Below are positions 34,559 to 46,313 of a stretch of 64,000 nt of DNA, one piece after another. Position numbers and translations under genes: made by a program. The DNA is from Strongyloides papillosus. Taxonomy: Eukaryota > Nematoda > Chromadorea > Rhabditida > Strongyloididae. Under the pieces are notes generated by a model, which made no database searches, was not told the origin of the DNA, and was given only the letters and a program-made list of their open reading frames with translations. The DNA lies in the NCBI GenBank assembly GCA_005656395.1, contig SRSI01000043.1:620001-684000 (forward strand), given 5' to 3'. Numbering within the stretch: the stretch's first letter is position 1; every line of letters begins with the position of its first letter.

Positions 34559-35056
34559 TCATATTATGTGTTTAGTAAGATCAATAACTTGATTGTCGTC
34601 ATCACTTGAAACAGGAACTTTACTTTTGGGGTATTTTCTTTCAGGAATTGTTTGAGATAAATCGTATTGATTATCTTGGAATTTCTGGAGTGAGATAAAA
34701 AGACCGTTATCTACATAACCAAATTGATATTTCTTGGGATAACAATATTCTGTAGGGGTTTTTTGAACATAAAATGTTCCTCTGTACAAATATCCAAATG
34801 CACCTTTATATTCATCTATTGGTGAATTATTAAATGGTGTGAATCGTCCTTTATCATAAAAACCGTATTGATAAGATTTGTTTGAGTCGGCATAAAATGT
34901 TCCCTCATTATCATAACCAAATGTGTATTTTTTATTTGGTATTCCTATTTCATCTTTTGATGCGACTATTTTTATCCCTGAACCTGTGAATTTCGCATCA
35001 AATAATGAATCATTACTTTGGTATGCTTTTTTGGAATGTGATGTTTCTCCCGTCAT
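34559..35056 (-). CDS. Unknown protein with four YxFGYxxxGxF repeats
   Basis: Single exon, 165 residues, no signal peptide. Four copies of a short aromatic-glycine motif occur at about residues 44-54 (YTFGYDNEGTF), 62-72 (YQYGFYDKGRF), 85-95 (GAFGYLYRGTF) and 110-120 (YQFGYVDNGLF), spaced 18-25 residues. The pattern [FY]-G-[YF]-x3-G-x-F suggests repeated beta-hairpins. It is unlike MORN (GxW/GxG) or WG repeats. The N- and C-termini are polar and probably disordered. It converges on wve-1, with stops less than 100 bp apart. No family is recognised. Confidence 0.65.
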   Translation of the reverse strand: MTGETSHSKKAYQSNDSLFDAKFTGSGIKIVASKDEIGIPNKKYTFGYDNEGTFYADSNKSYQYGFYDKGRFTPFNNSPIDEYKGAFGYLYRGTFYVQKTPTEYCYPKKYQFGYVDNGLFISLQKFQDNQYDLSQTIPERKYPKSKVPVSSDDDNQVIDLTKHII

Positions 35057-36005
35057 CTTGGGAGAGGAGTATTTTCAGTGTTATCACCATAACCGGGTAT
35101 GATAATAAGATTGGAATATTTAAATAATTTTTCTTCTATTCAAATTATTATCAATAGATTTATCTAATAATTTTTGTCGGGAAGAAAACACTAATTATTA
35201 TAAAGTTAAGAACCGTTCCCTAAAGTATTCCCATATAAGTATATTTTTTTCTGGTCATACGTGAAAAATTGAAGTATAATTGTCGTTACAGTATTAAATT
35301 GAAGATCTCCCTTATTAAAATTTATATACGTATTCACCAATTTCATTATGTAAAGATATATTTTTATTTTTAAACAAAGTCGTGTAGTTGTCAGTGCAAA
35401 TACCCCAAAATCCAATATTGTTAAGTGTTTAGAGAAAAACATTTTAGAAGGTATTAAAAATGAACGACAATACGTCCATTTTCCCTTCTCTTCTAACTAC
35501 ATTAAAAATGTATGTAGTGTTAACGGTTAATGGGAACAGTTGTATTTGCAATTTCTTTCTTTCTAAATATTCACTTACAATTAAATAATTTATCCAAAAC
35601 TTATAGAATAAATTGTGATAACCCCTCCTCAAAATACATTAACAAGACAATTCAATAAAATTGTTATCTTGTTGTTCCTGCAATGCTAAACACATGACTA
35701 TGTACACTATAAAATTCATTACATTCCTGATATTCAATAATCATACATACAGGGGCAGCACAACACAACACACATTTGTATTTAACAACCAGCCATCTTC
35801 AACGTAGATCACTCCTTTTGATAACCATCTCTCTCTGACGATGGTGTTTCTTACAACGAATAGTAATGACCCTGTTTTTTAGAATAATGTCACCATTAGT
35901 ATTCTATTCTAATTTTAATCATTTTAATTCTATTTAGTGTCGTGTATTTTATTTTGACGTTTTAAACTTAAATAATATTTTTTTTCTAGATTTTTTACAA
36001 TAGAT
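35057..36005. other. Intergenic, no convincing gene
   Basis: About 950 bases between divergent genes. Two short minus-strand frames at 35206-35632 lack protein-like features. An acceptor TTTTTTTTCTAG just before 36006 suggests trans-splicing of the next gene. Confidence 0.5.
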
Positions 36006-36741
36006 ATGGAAGGACCAGTAGCAACTGAAATGGCTAGTCAACCACAGAAATTTTCTGTGTATGGTATGTGTTAGAAAAAAAATTCATTGTATCTTACAAA
36101 TTAATCACTTATTAATTGTATATACAATATATCTGCGTATATAACTGCAACTATATTTTTGTTGACACACCAATCGATAAAAATATACACGTTTTGTCGG
36201 TGAAGCGTTAATAAAATTGAAAATTAAAAAATGATATATAGGACATGTAAATGACTCTGGGTAAGTGTCTCGAACCTCTTCTTTTAGAAGATAAAATATG
36301 AAATTTTAAGTATATATACCACCACGTGTATTTCATATTTTCTTCTTATTTCGTTTTTAATTGGCTTTTTTTTAATAAAAAAATGAATTGTTTCCTAGGT
36401 GCATTCATGGCCTTGTAAGAATGAATTTTTGAAGAGTGCTCTCAATGACACTACTCTACTCTGTTTTGTTTAAAAATCCTCCATTACATATCACTAATTT
36501 ATTTCTTTTAGTTGGTAACATCCCATACAGTGCCAATGAAAATGAGATAGGACGTTTCTTCTCTACAGTTGGACACGTTGTCAATGTTCGTTTTGTTTAT
36601 GACCGCGAAACCAGAAGACCAAAAGGATTTGGATTTTGTGACTTTTCTGATTTAACTGGAGCTCAAGCAGCTGTTCAAAATTTGAATGGTTCAGATTTTA
36701 ATGGAAGAACTCTCCGTGTTAACTATGCTAATAAATGTTAA
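36006..36741 (+). CDS. CstF-64-like protein reduced to its RRM
   Basis: Exons 36006-36063 and 36512-36741 (448-nt intron, phase 1) give 95 residues. It consists almost only of one RRM with RNP2 VYVGNI and RNP1 KGFGFCDF. SVYVGNIPYSANENEIGRFF and VRFVYDRETRRPKGFGFCDF closely match the RRM of CstF-64 (cpf-2). That protein binds the GU-rich element downstream of poly(A) sites. It stops at NYANKC, just where CstF-64 would continue into its hinge (CstF-77/symplekin binding), Pro/Gly region and C-terminal helix bundle. No downstream exons are visible. It may be a shortened paralogue or a single-RRM factor. Confidence 0.82.
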
Positions 36742-37512
36742 AAGAAAAATGATTTTGGATATGTTAAATTTTTTTATATGACTTGAGTCAAGATATATAT
36801 TCAAGCATTCAATTATATTGAGACACACTAATATTTTTAATATGTTACTTTTCTTTATATTAATTAATATTCCTTTGTAAAAATTGTCTTTTTTTCAATG
36901 GTTATTTTGAATATTGAACAAATAAAATATGCGTCTTTTAATATGTATTCTTTTTTTTGTAAACAACTTTTATGATTTTGTACTTTTGATGACAAAGTGA
37001 GATAAATTTATACATTTTGGTAAATATTTTGGTAGAGTGGGGTGACAAATTTACTTTTTTTAACAATTTGCATGTAATGAATTTTGCATTTCTATTTACT
37101 AGATTTTTGTTATCATTCCCAACCATTGGTATAAACTTCATTTATCAAATAATTAAATAATATTATTCTTCTAACTGATAGAATAAATGTTTTTAAATTC
37201 ATTTTATCACGATGGATGTATGATAATTAAATCGTAGGAGCATTTTAAATAAAAATTTTTAACAAACAAATCCTAAACAAACACAGAACATTCTAATTCA
37301 AGGTCAATTCTAAAGCAAATTTGAAATTTAGTCTAATTAATAGCATTGTATTTAGGAATACATTCTTCTTTTGTTATATTACGATAATAATCTGATGTAA
37401 TTTAACATAAAATTCAAAAATAAACATAATTTTGTTTAATATTCAAATTTGAAATTATAATATAGGCATATACCGGAAGGAAAAATGAGAAATATATATT
37501 ATTTTTCCACCA
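36742..37512. other. Intergenic, no gene seen
   Basis: About 770 AT-rich bases. A 67-codon minus-strand frame at 36938-37141 has no support. It holds the 3' UTR of the RRM gene and the promoter of the next. Confidence 0.55.
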
Positions 37513-38997
37513 ATGGTTTATGTTCCTGATTTATCCAAGGCTAAGATAACGGATAAGCTTAATGATATAAAGAACTACTTCAAAGGTGGAGCTAAAGATG
37601 GAGAATCTGTTACCAGTGGATCTGAAAGTCCTGTTAACAAAGATAAAGAGAATGAAAATGTAGTTAAAAAGAATGCGCTTCGTAAAATGAAGGAGAAATT
37701 CGCATCTAAAAGAGTTGTAAAAGCAGATGCTACCTTCGAAAAAGAAACTCCATCCAAGAAGAAAATACTTTTTAAAACCAAGGATAAATTTGCATCTAAA
37801 AGAGCTGTAAAATTAGATCCCACCTTTGAAAATGAAAAAAAAGATAATTTGAAGATAAAAAAGAATGTTGATAAGAAGGGCACCGATGACAAAGGGCCTT
37901 CCAATAAGAAAGAAACCACAGGAAATGAAAAGAATGAAGTATCTCAAGATAAAGAAAGTTCTGGTACAGATACTGGAAGTACAACTGATCAGAAAGCTGA
38001 GAAAAAGACTGTTGAATTTGGGAGTCTTGCAATGCAAAAATTTAATAACTTTAAAGATAATATGCTCGCCCCTAATATGGAAGTTATCTCTGATAAATGG
38101 TCGTCAAGTGTCAAATATGTTAGAAAGAATATAAAAAATATTGAAGTGAGGAGAGTTGATTTTGGTAGCTTAAAAAATAGATTATCAACGTTAACGAGTG
38201 AATCTCGGCGAGAGAGGCTTCTAAAGTTGGAGGAGGAAGATAGCGGTTCATCATTTAATTTTTTATCTTCAAAGCAAAACAAAGGTGGTAAAACACAATC
38301 AAAAAGACAAACTGCCAAGGCTGTTGATGATAAAGGCAAGGAAGCCCCTGCAAAAGAGGATGATAGTAAAAAAGTTAAGAAAGGCAAAATGGACAAGATG
38401 AATCCTTACTCATACATGGCTAATTTATCTGTCGCTGATATAAAAGGTCTAATACCAGAAAAAGTTTACAATAAACTTTATATGAACAATAAATTTTCTA
38501 CTGGTTGTTTCACGGATAAAAACGGAAGACCGCATTGGGCGAAAAAAAGTAACTTCAAATCTGTGGATAGTACTGATGAATCCGAGACAGATTCAGGTGA
38601 TATATGTGCAGCTGTGACTGACTCTCTTATAGCTTTTTGTGAGGGGAAATTTGAGATTCCAGTTCCATTGACAAGATCTTGTACCTTAGGTCCGGATGGT
38701 GAACTTCAGGAGTTGACAAAAAACGACACACTATACACAATGCAAAATGTTATTAACAATACTGTTAGAACATTCTCAAAAATGGAGGAATACAAGAAAA
38801 GTACAAAGTCTACGGATTGTAGCGTAGAACAAGATAAAGCAAGAAGTTCTCAGATGCCTCCATTGAAATTTGCAAAGGAGGTCAAAGTAATTATTTACAA
38901 TCGAGTAAATCCTTGTGAATTGGTAGAACCAATACAATTTGTTCCTGTTGATATTGGTCCAACAAAATTTATTGATTCAAAAATAATTAACAAATAA
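37513..38997 (+). CDS. Large lysine-rich hypothetical protein with an internal tandem duplication
   Basis: Single exon, 494 residues. The N-terminal half is highly charged (Lys/Glu/Asp/Ser), and residues about 55-77 and 85-107 are tandem copies with a 30-residue period (KEKFASKRVVKADATFEKE and KDKFASKRAVKLDPTFENE), also visible in the DNA. The C-terminal half is less biased, with CFTDKNGRPHWAKKSNF, CAAVTDSLIAFCEGKFEIPV and FAKEVKVIIYNRVNPCELV. It has no signal peptide, membrane span or known domain. It is probably cytoplasmic or nuclear. I cannot assign a function. Confidence 0.7.
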   Translation: MVYVPDLSKAKITDKLNDIKNYFKGGAKDGESVTSGSESPVNKDKENENVVKKNALRKMKEKFASKRVVKADATFEKETPSKKKILFKTKDKFASKRAVKLDPTFENEKKDNLKIKKNVDKKGTDDKGPSNKKETTGNEKNEVSQDKESSGTDTGSTTDQKAEKKTVEFGSLAMQKFNNFKDNMLAPNMEVISDKWSSSVKYVRKNIKNIEVRRVDFGSLKNRLSTLTSESRRERLLKLEEEDSGSSFNFLSSKQNKGGKTQSKRQTAKAVDDKGKEAPAKEDDSKKVKKGKMDKMNPYSYMANLSVADIKGLIPEKVYNKLYMNNKFSTGCFTDKNGRPHWAKKSNFKSVDSTDESETDSGDICAAVTDSLIAFCEGKFEIPVPLTRSCTLGPDGELQELTKNDTLYTMQNVINNTVRTFSKMEEYKKSTKSTDCSVEQDKARSSQMPPLKFAKEVKVIIYNRVNPCELVEPIQFVPVDIGPTKFIDSKIINK

Positions 38998-39598
38998 AAA
39001 ATATAATAATAATAAATATAATAATATACTCCAAATAAACTATTCTTATACGTATAAATTATAAAATAAATATATCTTTTAGTTGTTTTTGTTGTTTTTT
39101 AGAACTAAAATTTGAATTATTATCTTATTGGAATTTAATTATTTAATTTGTGTTTTCAAAAATAAACTTTAACCGTTTTAGCATGGATTTAAAAAAATTA
39201 TATCAAAGATTACATTAAAAATTTCCGGAAATCAATTAATTCGTTTGCAATTTAAGTAAACACAAATGCTAAAACAAGAATATGTTATCTATTTGAGATT
39301 ATAAAAATAAATATCTAAAAAACACATAAATACATATTTAATTTTTTAATCAATGAAAATAAGAAAGTTGCCTTAAATCATACACATAATATCTTAATAA
39401 ATAAATTTCTTCTCGTCTCTATTTCTATACCTACATATTAAAATTATCCTTAGCTATACTCCTACTTCTAGTATCCCAAAACGGTTGCCTGTATAGAAAT
39501 AGTATACATCAATGTTGTTTGTCCCTTTGTACTTAGTTGTTTTCCTCCCACTAACACTGAAATAAAATACATATAAATATATCTATATCTTATGAAAT
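38998..39598. other. Intergenic, no gene seen
   Basis: About 600 AT-rich bases between two plus-strand genes. No RNA gene or repeat is seen. Confidence 0.55.
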
Positions 39599-41582
39599 AT
39601 GAATGGTCGTGAAATAGGAAATTTCATCAATTTCGTCAGCCCCCTCGATCACGATAATGGTGGTAGAAGATCAAGAAATCCTTTTGAAAGTAATAATATA
39701 CCTTTAAATGATAAAAATATTTTTGATTCATCAGAAAAGTGTAAGTTGTTTATTTTACCATTCATACATACTACATACACCACTTTTTTACTCTATTTGT
39801 TTTATTGTTTTTTTTTCAGATGAACAGGTATCAAAAGAGACAGATAATTCTATTATAGAAGTAACTTCAGATTATTTTAATAACCAATTTGCCATATTCT
39901 CAAAACTTCGAGAAGATGGACATTTTTGTGATTTTGTTATAAAATGTGCCAATATATCTTTCTCTGTCCATCGTATTGTTATTTGTGGTTTGAGTGAATT
40001 TTTTAAAGCTATGCTAACCAATAATATGGTTTCAAATTGCAATACCAATTCAATATCTTTATCATACATTTGTCCTGAGACAATGGAATCTATAATTAAT
40101 TTTGCTTATACCGGTAAAATAAAAATAAGTGAAAGGAATGTTGAAGATATCGCATCAGCAGCAAGTTATCTTCAAATACCAATCCTCCTGGATCATTGTG
40201 TAAATTACATGACGAGGAGAATAAAATACTCCAATGCCGTTAAAATATACAAATTCATCAAAAGTATCCGGGGTGACACGGATAGAGGTAGTATGAGGTA
40301 CATCGAAAAACACTTCCTACAACTCTCCAGGACGACAGATTTCCTCCAATTGGATTATGATGAATTTTTTGAAATTCTCAAATCAGATCACTTATTAGTT
40401 GATAGTGAATTACAGGTACTTGAAGTTATCTTATCATGGATTAGCCATGATATCCCTTATAGGTTACAATACATCACAAAATTATATAAAACTATAAGAC
40501 TTGGTTTAGTGTCAATAGAAATGATTAATGATAAGTTCAAGATTCATCCTGTTGTCCCGGGAGCCTTGAAGAAGTACCTTAGTAATGAGGAGGCAAATAA
40601 TATTTTTGATTTATTTAGAAAAGCTGAACATCAGTTTATGGACTATGCTAATAGGGGTAGACATTGTCAGGATGTTTCACCTATAATTTATGCTTTTGGT
40701 GAGATAAATAAGGATAGGAATAATATTAGTGGTGTTGGTTCTGTTATTGAGTGTTATGATAAAGATTCTGATAAATGGTTTAGGAATGATTCAACGATTC
40801 TTCAGAGAAAGTTATTCGCTGTTGTGTATGATGGTAACAGTATTATAGTATTAGGTGGTAATGATGGGTCAAATAAGTTAAAATCAGCCTCCAGGTATGA
40901 TAGATTCACCTTGGATTGGAAAAGTTTACCACCAATGTTGTCGAGGAGGAGTGCGTTATGTGCTGCAACAATAAACGGTGTCATATATGCCATTGGTGGT
41001 TATGATGGATCAGCATTCCTAAATTCAATGGAATTCTTCAACCCCCAAACATTAAAATGGCATCACGGCCCATCAATGACAATGCAAAGATCCGGTGCAG
41101 CTGTTGTAGTTTACCAAGACTTAATAATCGTCATCGGAGGTAGATGTGGGCAGACAGTACACAACTCCATAGAAATATTCTGCACAAGGCGATTTCAATG
41201 GAAACTCATCACAAACGCTTTACAAGTCCCACGCTTTGGCCATACAGCTTCACTTTATAATAAGCAAATATTTATTTTCGGAGGTAACAACGGTAATGAA
41301 ACATTAAAATCCTGTGAGTGTTTCTTCATTGAACATGAAAGATCTTATGAGTTTCCTTCACTTCAGTATCCTCGAGCAAATGCTTCATCACACTTAGTAA
41401 ATAATAGTCTTTATGTTTTCGGCGGGTATAATGATGAACGAAAATTAGGGAGTACAGAAATTTTTAGTTTCAAAACAAATCAATGGAATTTCGGTCCATT
41501 CCTTCGGTTTATTGAGGGAAGTGTCCAATCTGTTATTATTAATACTAATACAAGTCAAATTTTAAATAAAGATAATACATAA
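39599..41582 (+). CDS. BTB-BACK-Kelch protein, probable Cullin-3 adaptor
   Basis: Exons 39599-39740 and 39820-41582 (79-nt intron, phase 1) give 634 residues. Around residues 60-170 is the BTB domain (LREDGHFCDFVIKCANISF, VHRIVICGLSEFFKAML). A BACK domain follows, then six Kelch repeats: the GG pairs read VLGGNDGS, AIGGYDGS, VIGGRCGQ, FGGNNGNE and FGGYNDER, with the first repeat degenerate (IIYAFGEINKDRNN). The layout is that of KLHL proteins, which bring substrates to Cul3 ubiquitin ligases. Exact orthology and substrate are not clear. The N-terminal about 55 residues (SPLDHDNGGRRSRNPF) are unique. It converges on the AIP3-type gene, ending 98 bp away. Confidence 0.92.
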
Positions 41583-41679
41583 TATATTTTTTATTTTTAT
41601 ACCAAAAAATTTACACTATTATAATTTGATCATAAAATTAATAAATATTGTATACCAAATTTGTTTTTCTCACTTCTTC

Positions 41680-44600
41680 TCACTTGAGCATTGGAACTAA
41701 TTTTTGAAGTTGTTCAAATTGGCAATCTAATTGTTTTTGTTTCTCTCTTAAAGAATATTCAGATGGGTTGTAATTGTGTGAAAACAGGGATGATGAGTCA
41801 CTGCTATTACATGTAACTGAAGAATTTGATATAGATGGTGAGTATGATGATGAGGAAGGTGAATCACTACTATTATTTGTAGGTAAATATTTGTCGTTTC
41901 GATGGGTGGTGTATGATGGAGTTACTGTTAAATTATTACTTAAATTAGGAAATTTATTAGATAATGATGAGTATGAAGGTGGTTGTTGTTCATTAAGATT
42001 GTTATATGAGGAGGAAATGTTTTCGTAACTAAAATAAGAAGTATGTTAATTAAGAATGTTATTTAGATAGGGATATAAAAAATATAACTTACGGAGATTT
42101 TGCTTTCTCATTCTTCAAGGAATATTTTGGTGCTTCTTTACCATTTAAATGTAACTTAATATTACTTTTCTCTTCAGGTTCCATTTCATTTGAGCTTAGT
42201 TCATCTAGTATTGAGTCTAATACATGTGTATTACTAGAGAACTTCTTTGAAACTGGTGGTTTTTCTTCACCACCCAATGGAGGAGCATAATAATTTTTAG
42301 GTGATGGTGGAACTGGTGGTGGAATACCTTTATTTACAACTCCCTGTTGATGACTATTTTGTGGCAATGGTTCTGCCATTATCGTAATATCATCATCATC
42401 CTTTCCCTTATCAGATTCAACAGATTGTTCCCTTTCATAATTTTTATTATCAGAGATATTATTTGTGTTACTAGGAACATTCAATTTAGGTACAGGTGGT
42501 TTTGATGGATTAAATAATGCACTATTATTATAATTTTGTTGTACCTTATTAGTATAATTAGAAATAGCAGGATCCTGAACCATAGCTAATTTCTTCATCG
42601 TTACCATCATATTAGCTAACGTCTTACACCTCTTTAAACAATTATCAATATGATTTTGTTCCTCCTTAATAAATGTTTCATTTTTAATTACACATTCCAT
42701 ATCATTTTTTATTTTATTTTCTATTTTACCATATAATGTTGGGAAATCAGTCTTAAGTTGAGCAGCTGTTCTACCGAGAGTTGTTAAGGTATTTGTCAAA
42801 TTTTCTACCTCTATCATTTTTAATTTCTTATTTCCATCAACAACTGTTTTCCTTAAATTTTCAACATTCCTCTCGAATGTTGATAAATTGGTATGAAGGT
42901 AAGCCATTCGAGATATGTGATCTTTCCTTAAATTCTCTGTTTCTGGGTCGTCATTGGCGTTCTTCTCGATTTCAATTATTTTAATATCATTATTCTTTAT
43001 ATTTGATACATAATTATTTAGCAAAACATTAATTCTATCTTTCATATCCCTTAATCCATCATTATTACACTTCTTCAGATCTTGAGCTTGTTTTTTGAGT
43101 TGTTTTATATCTGTGGTGTATGAAATTATTTGTTTTCTGAGTTTTCTTATATCACCGATAAGATTATCATTTCCTGTGACGGAACTACAGATGCTGGTGT
43201 TACAACTATCCAGATTTCGCATATCTATACTTCCGGTTGTTGATAGAATATCACAATTATCAGTTGAACTGTTGTTGAATTCTAGTATTTGTTTCCTTAA
43301 ATCTGATATATCCTTTTGTCCGAAATTGTCAATATTTTTAGTTACCAAAGCAGAATGTACCAAACTACTTAGACCTTGTAATTGTTTTTCCATTGTCTCC
43401 ATTCTAAATCTTGCTTCTCTATCAATTGTTGGTGTTGCATTGGCTGATCTTGGAACCATACATGGAGATTGAGGTACACCAGTACTTGATGTATCGCTAA
43501 AGTATGGATCATAATAAGGATCAAATTTGGAACCAGTATTCTTTCCAACTCCAGAATCTCTTCTCGTTACCTGAGCACTATACATTCTCCCGTCAGTCCC
43601 AGGAATAGCTGAAGCAGGCCTATAATTTGATTGAATACCTAATCTCGCATAATTAGAGTTCCTTCCATAAACAGTATTATAATCATCACCCTCTCCCTCA
43701 CTCATATAATCAAATGTCCCTGGCACTTTATCAGTAAAACGTATTGGTGGTGGAGATTGATAACCAGAAATTTGTTCTCTAATCTTAAGAATACACCGAT
43801 CTTTAACGTCCCTATAAAAATAATAAACAATAACAAATATAAAATATAAATAATATAAATACCTTAAATCATCTAATTCATAAAAAACTTGAGATTTATC
43901 AGTACTATCTTGGATATAAATTTTAACATAAGATAAATTAAGATACTGGCTACTAAGGTATGGAAAAGCCTTTAAGAAGATGTTTTTTAGTTGTTCAATG
44001 GAATTTAACTTTGGTGGTAGTAGTGCTCTTTTTGTTTCATCGTTATACTGAACGAAAATCACTCCACTACTGTGGATTCCAGATCCGATGTGTGATTTTC
44101 CATAGTTTTGATGAGATATTTTGTTAGCCTGTTGTATGGCATCTAGCTTCTCATCATTCTCGCTGTAATCACAATCGTCATCTGATCGTAGTTGTTGGAG
44201 GAGTTTATTTGCACGATGGTGGGGTGTTGACATGTTTTGAGAATTTCTTGATGAAGAGGAGTAATTTCGAGGTAATGATCCCATATTTGAGTAGTGTTGA
44301 TTATGGGAATCGGGTATATTATTATAGTTGTTTTTTGATGAAGTGTTTTTGTCGGTTTCATAACCGTTTACATAATTCCATGGTGGTTGTTGATTGGGAT
44401 TGACCTTAGATTGATTAACATTCTGTAAGGTTGGGTTTATATAGTTTGATGGTGCAACATTTGTTGGTTGATGAGGCGTTATCTGTGGATTTATGTTTGA
44501 ATGTATCGTAACAGATGGTGGTAGTTGATTTGGATCTTTACTTACACCTATAAAAAATATAATATGTAAAAGGAAAATAAAAGTAATTTTTTTAAAAAAA

Positions 44601-44772
44601 AATTTATATATTGATTTGTCTAACCTTCATCAAATCTAACAGTCCTTGATATTCCTTTTGAAAGATTATCACTACTAAGTTTAGTATCATAGATTCTTTC
44701 ACAACTCAATGGATCAGGTGTCTTCCTTCCCCTACTAAATATAGGAACTCGAAAATTAAATAATGTAGGCAT
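41680..44772 (-). CDS. SRCIN1/Sickle-tail-type protein with AIP3/Bud6 domain
   Basis: Four exons: 44772-44625, 44547-43863, 43811-42093 and 42028-41680 (phases 1, 2, 2), about 966 residues. The region around residues 210-300 matches the AIP3-type block of p140CAP/SRCIN1 and KIAA1217: KRALLPPKLNSIEQLKNIF, YVKIYIQDSTDKSQVFYELD, DLRDVKDRCILKIREQ. It is followed by helical coiled coils (DIRKLRKQIISYTTDIKQLK, AYLHTNLSTFERNVENLRKT), proline-rich motifs (GIPPPVPPSPKNYY) and a Ser/Asn-rich tail ending QFEQLQKLVPMLK. These proteins are adaptors at actin, adhesion and Src signalling sites. The last exon is missed if one stops at the TAA inside the GTAAGT donor at 42092. The 51-nt intron 43812-43862 is in frame and stop-free, so it could be retained. 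Confidence 0.82.
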
Positions 44773-45679
44773 AATGTTTTTAGAATTTAAATATATTCAT
44801 ACGTTCGTTATTTCACTTTAATGTATGATTTATTAATTAAAAGTTTTTAAATATTTTATTATTAATAAAAAGATGTTTTACATTTAATAAATATAGGTAT
44901 TATAAAATTATTTGAACGTTATCACTCAAAGATTATTTGAATTGTCAAAAGATAGATAAAAGAAAGAAATTGCATAGATTAATATATAAATATATCTTTG
45001 TGTCAGTATTTTGTGGTATAAAATAAAATGTATCAATATAAATATATGTATATATATGATTTTGTAAAGTAAAAAGCTATACCCAAATGATTATTATAAT
45101 AATAATAATATAAACTGAGATCCCTTCTTTAATCAAAATTAAGTTAAGTTTAAGAAGATAAATAAGTGCAAGGGTATCATTAATAATCATTTTACTTCTA
45201 GGCAAGTTGAAGTTCAATATAATAAATTTAATAGTATTAAATTTTTATTAACTCCCAAGGAAGATATATGTAGATAAAATGATTCTTGTCTTTTAAATAT
45301 TTTTAAGAATACTTAAAGTTAAGTTTGAAGAAAAGATACCTTTTTGCACTATATATAATATGATGGCATTAGATAGATTATTTACTAGATTTAACTTATT
45401 ATTATCTATATATCTTTTAGTTTAATGATAAAAGAAATATGTGGTGGAAGAAAAAGACGAAATATAATTATGGTAACCAAATGTTATTCAATAAGAGATT
45501 TTTAAATCCTAAAGATTCATCTACTATGAAAAAGATGTTAAAAAAAGTTAATGTTAATGCGTTTTATAGTTGTAGTAATAATAAATCACTAAAAGTAAAC
45601 TATAAATGTGATATGAATTATTATATTAAGAAGTGATAAAAATTAGCAAAAACAATATGATTTTTAAATAGAAACTAAC

Positions 45680-46079
45680 CGCTTTTTATTAGGCTTCCGA
45701 TCCAATTATCTAATTTTTTCATCCCATTGTTTTGTGAAACTTTTGGTGATGAAGGCAGTGAAAATGAGGCTCTTTTTTTCTTGTCATTCCTGTTAAAAGT
45801 TGATACTCCATCGTCGAAATTATTATAAACTTTCCTTGGCATTGTACCAGTCCTGGTCATTCCATTTCCATTTAGTAAAATAATTGGTGGAGTATAGTTT
45901 GACTTTTGATTTGAATATCCATAAGGTACCTCTCTTGGAGCCAATGGTGGTAAATCAGCTTTCAATGAATACTCACTCGGTACCGGAGCATATGGAATAT
46001 TTCTGTTTTGATTTATAGTTATAGAATTTCTTTTTGAATTTTTCTTTTCATCAAATTTCTTTGAAAAATACGAAAACAT
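45680..46079 (-). other. Candidate alternative first exon of the AIP3-type gene
   Basis: It starts MFSYFSKKFDEKKNSKRNS and gives 133 codons plus one base, ending at a GTTAGT donor in phase 1. That is the same phase and donor style (GTTAGA) as the exon at 44772-44625, so it can splice to the acceptor at 44547 and supply another N-terminus. Its content is proline- and basic-rich (YAPVPSEYSLKADLPPLAPR, NRNDKKKRASFSLPSSP), matching the style of the downstream protein. It could instead be a separate short gene. Confidence 0.5.
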
Positions 46080-46280
46080 TTCTTTGAAGTTTTCATAAAA
46101 ATAATGACTATTTTTATGTCAAAAAAATATATGTTTAGTTAAATTTTAATGTATCCTCTTAATTCTTGAAAATATTTACCTAGATAAATTGGAATATAAA
46201 AATTATATTATAGGAAAAAACTTACGGTAAATAAGTATGAGTAATAATTACTATGTTGTTAGCTCAAAAATAATAGTAAC

Positions 46281-46313
46281 CTTGAGTTAATCTACTAGCA
46301 GACTCCTCTTTTT
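46281..46313 (-). other. Candidate 33-nt cassette exon of the AIP3-type gene
   Basis: A 33-nt stretch between ATTTTTACAG and a GTTACT donor reads, in phase 1, KEESASRLTQ. It keeps the frame when included or skipped between the exon at 47108-47339 and the acceptor at 44547. This is prediction only. Confidence 0.35.

Noticed and set aside
35206..35632. Two short minus-strand frames upstream of the repeat protein
   Set aside because: Random-looking composition, no start or splice context.
36263..36283. TCTCGAACC resembling a tRNA B box on the minus strand
   Set aside because: No matching T-stem, anticodon arm or acceptor stem around it.
41774..42028. Acidic 84-codon plus-strand frame (DIDGEYDDEEGESLLLF)
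   Set aside because: It is the complement of the Ser/Tyr-rich last exon of the AIP3-type gene, which fits splice phase and stop.
45439..45636. 65-codon plus-strand frame rich in Lys/Asn
   Set aside because: AT-driven composition and opposite strand within the proposed AIP3-type 5' region.
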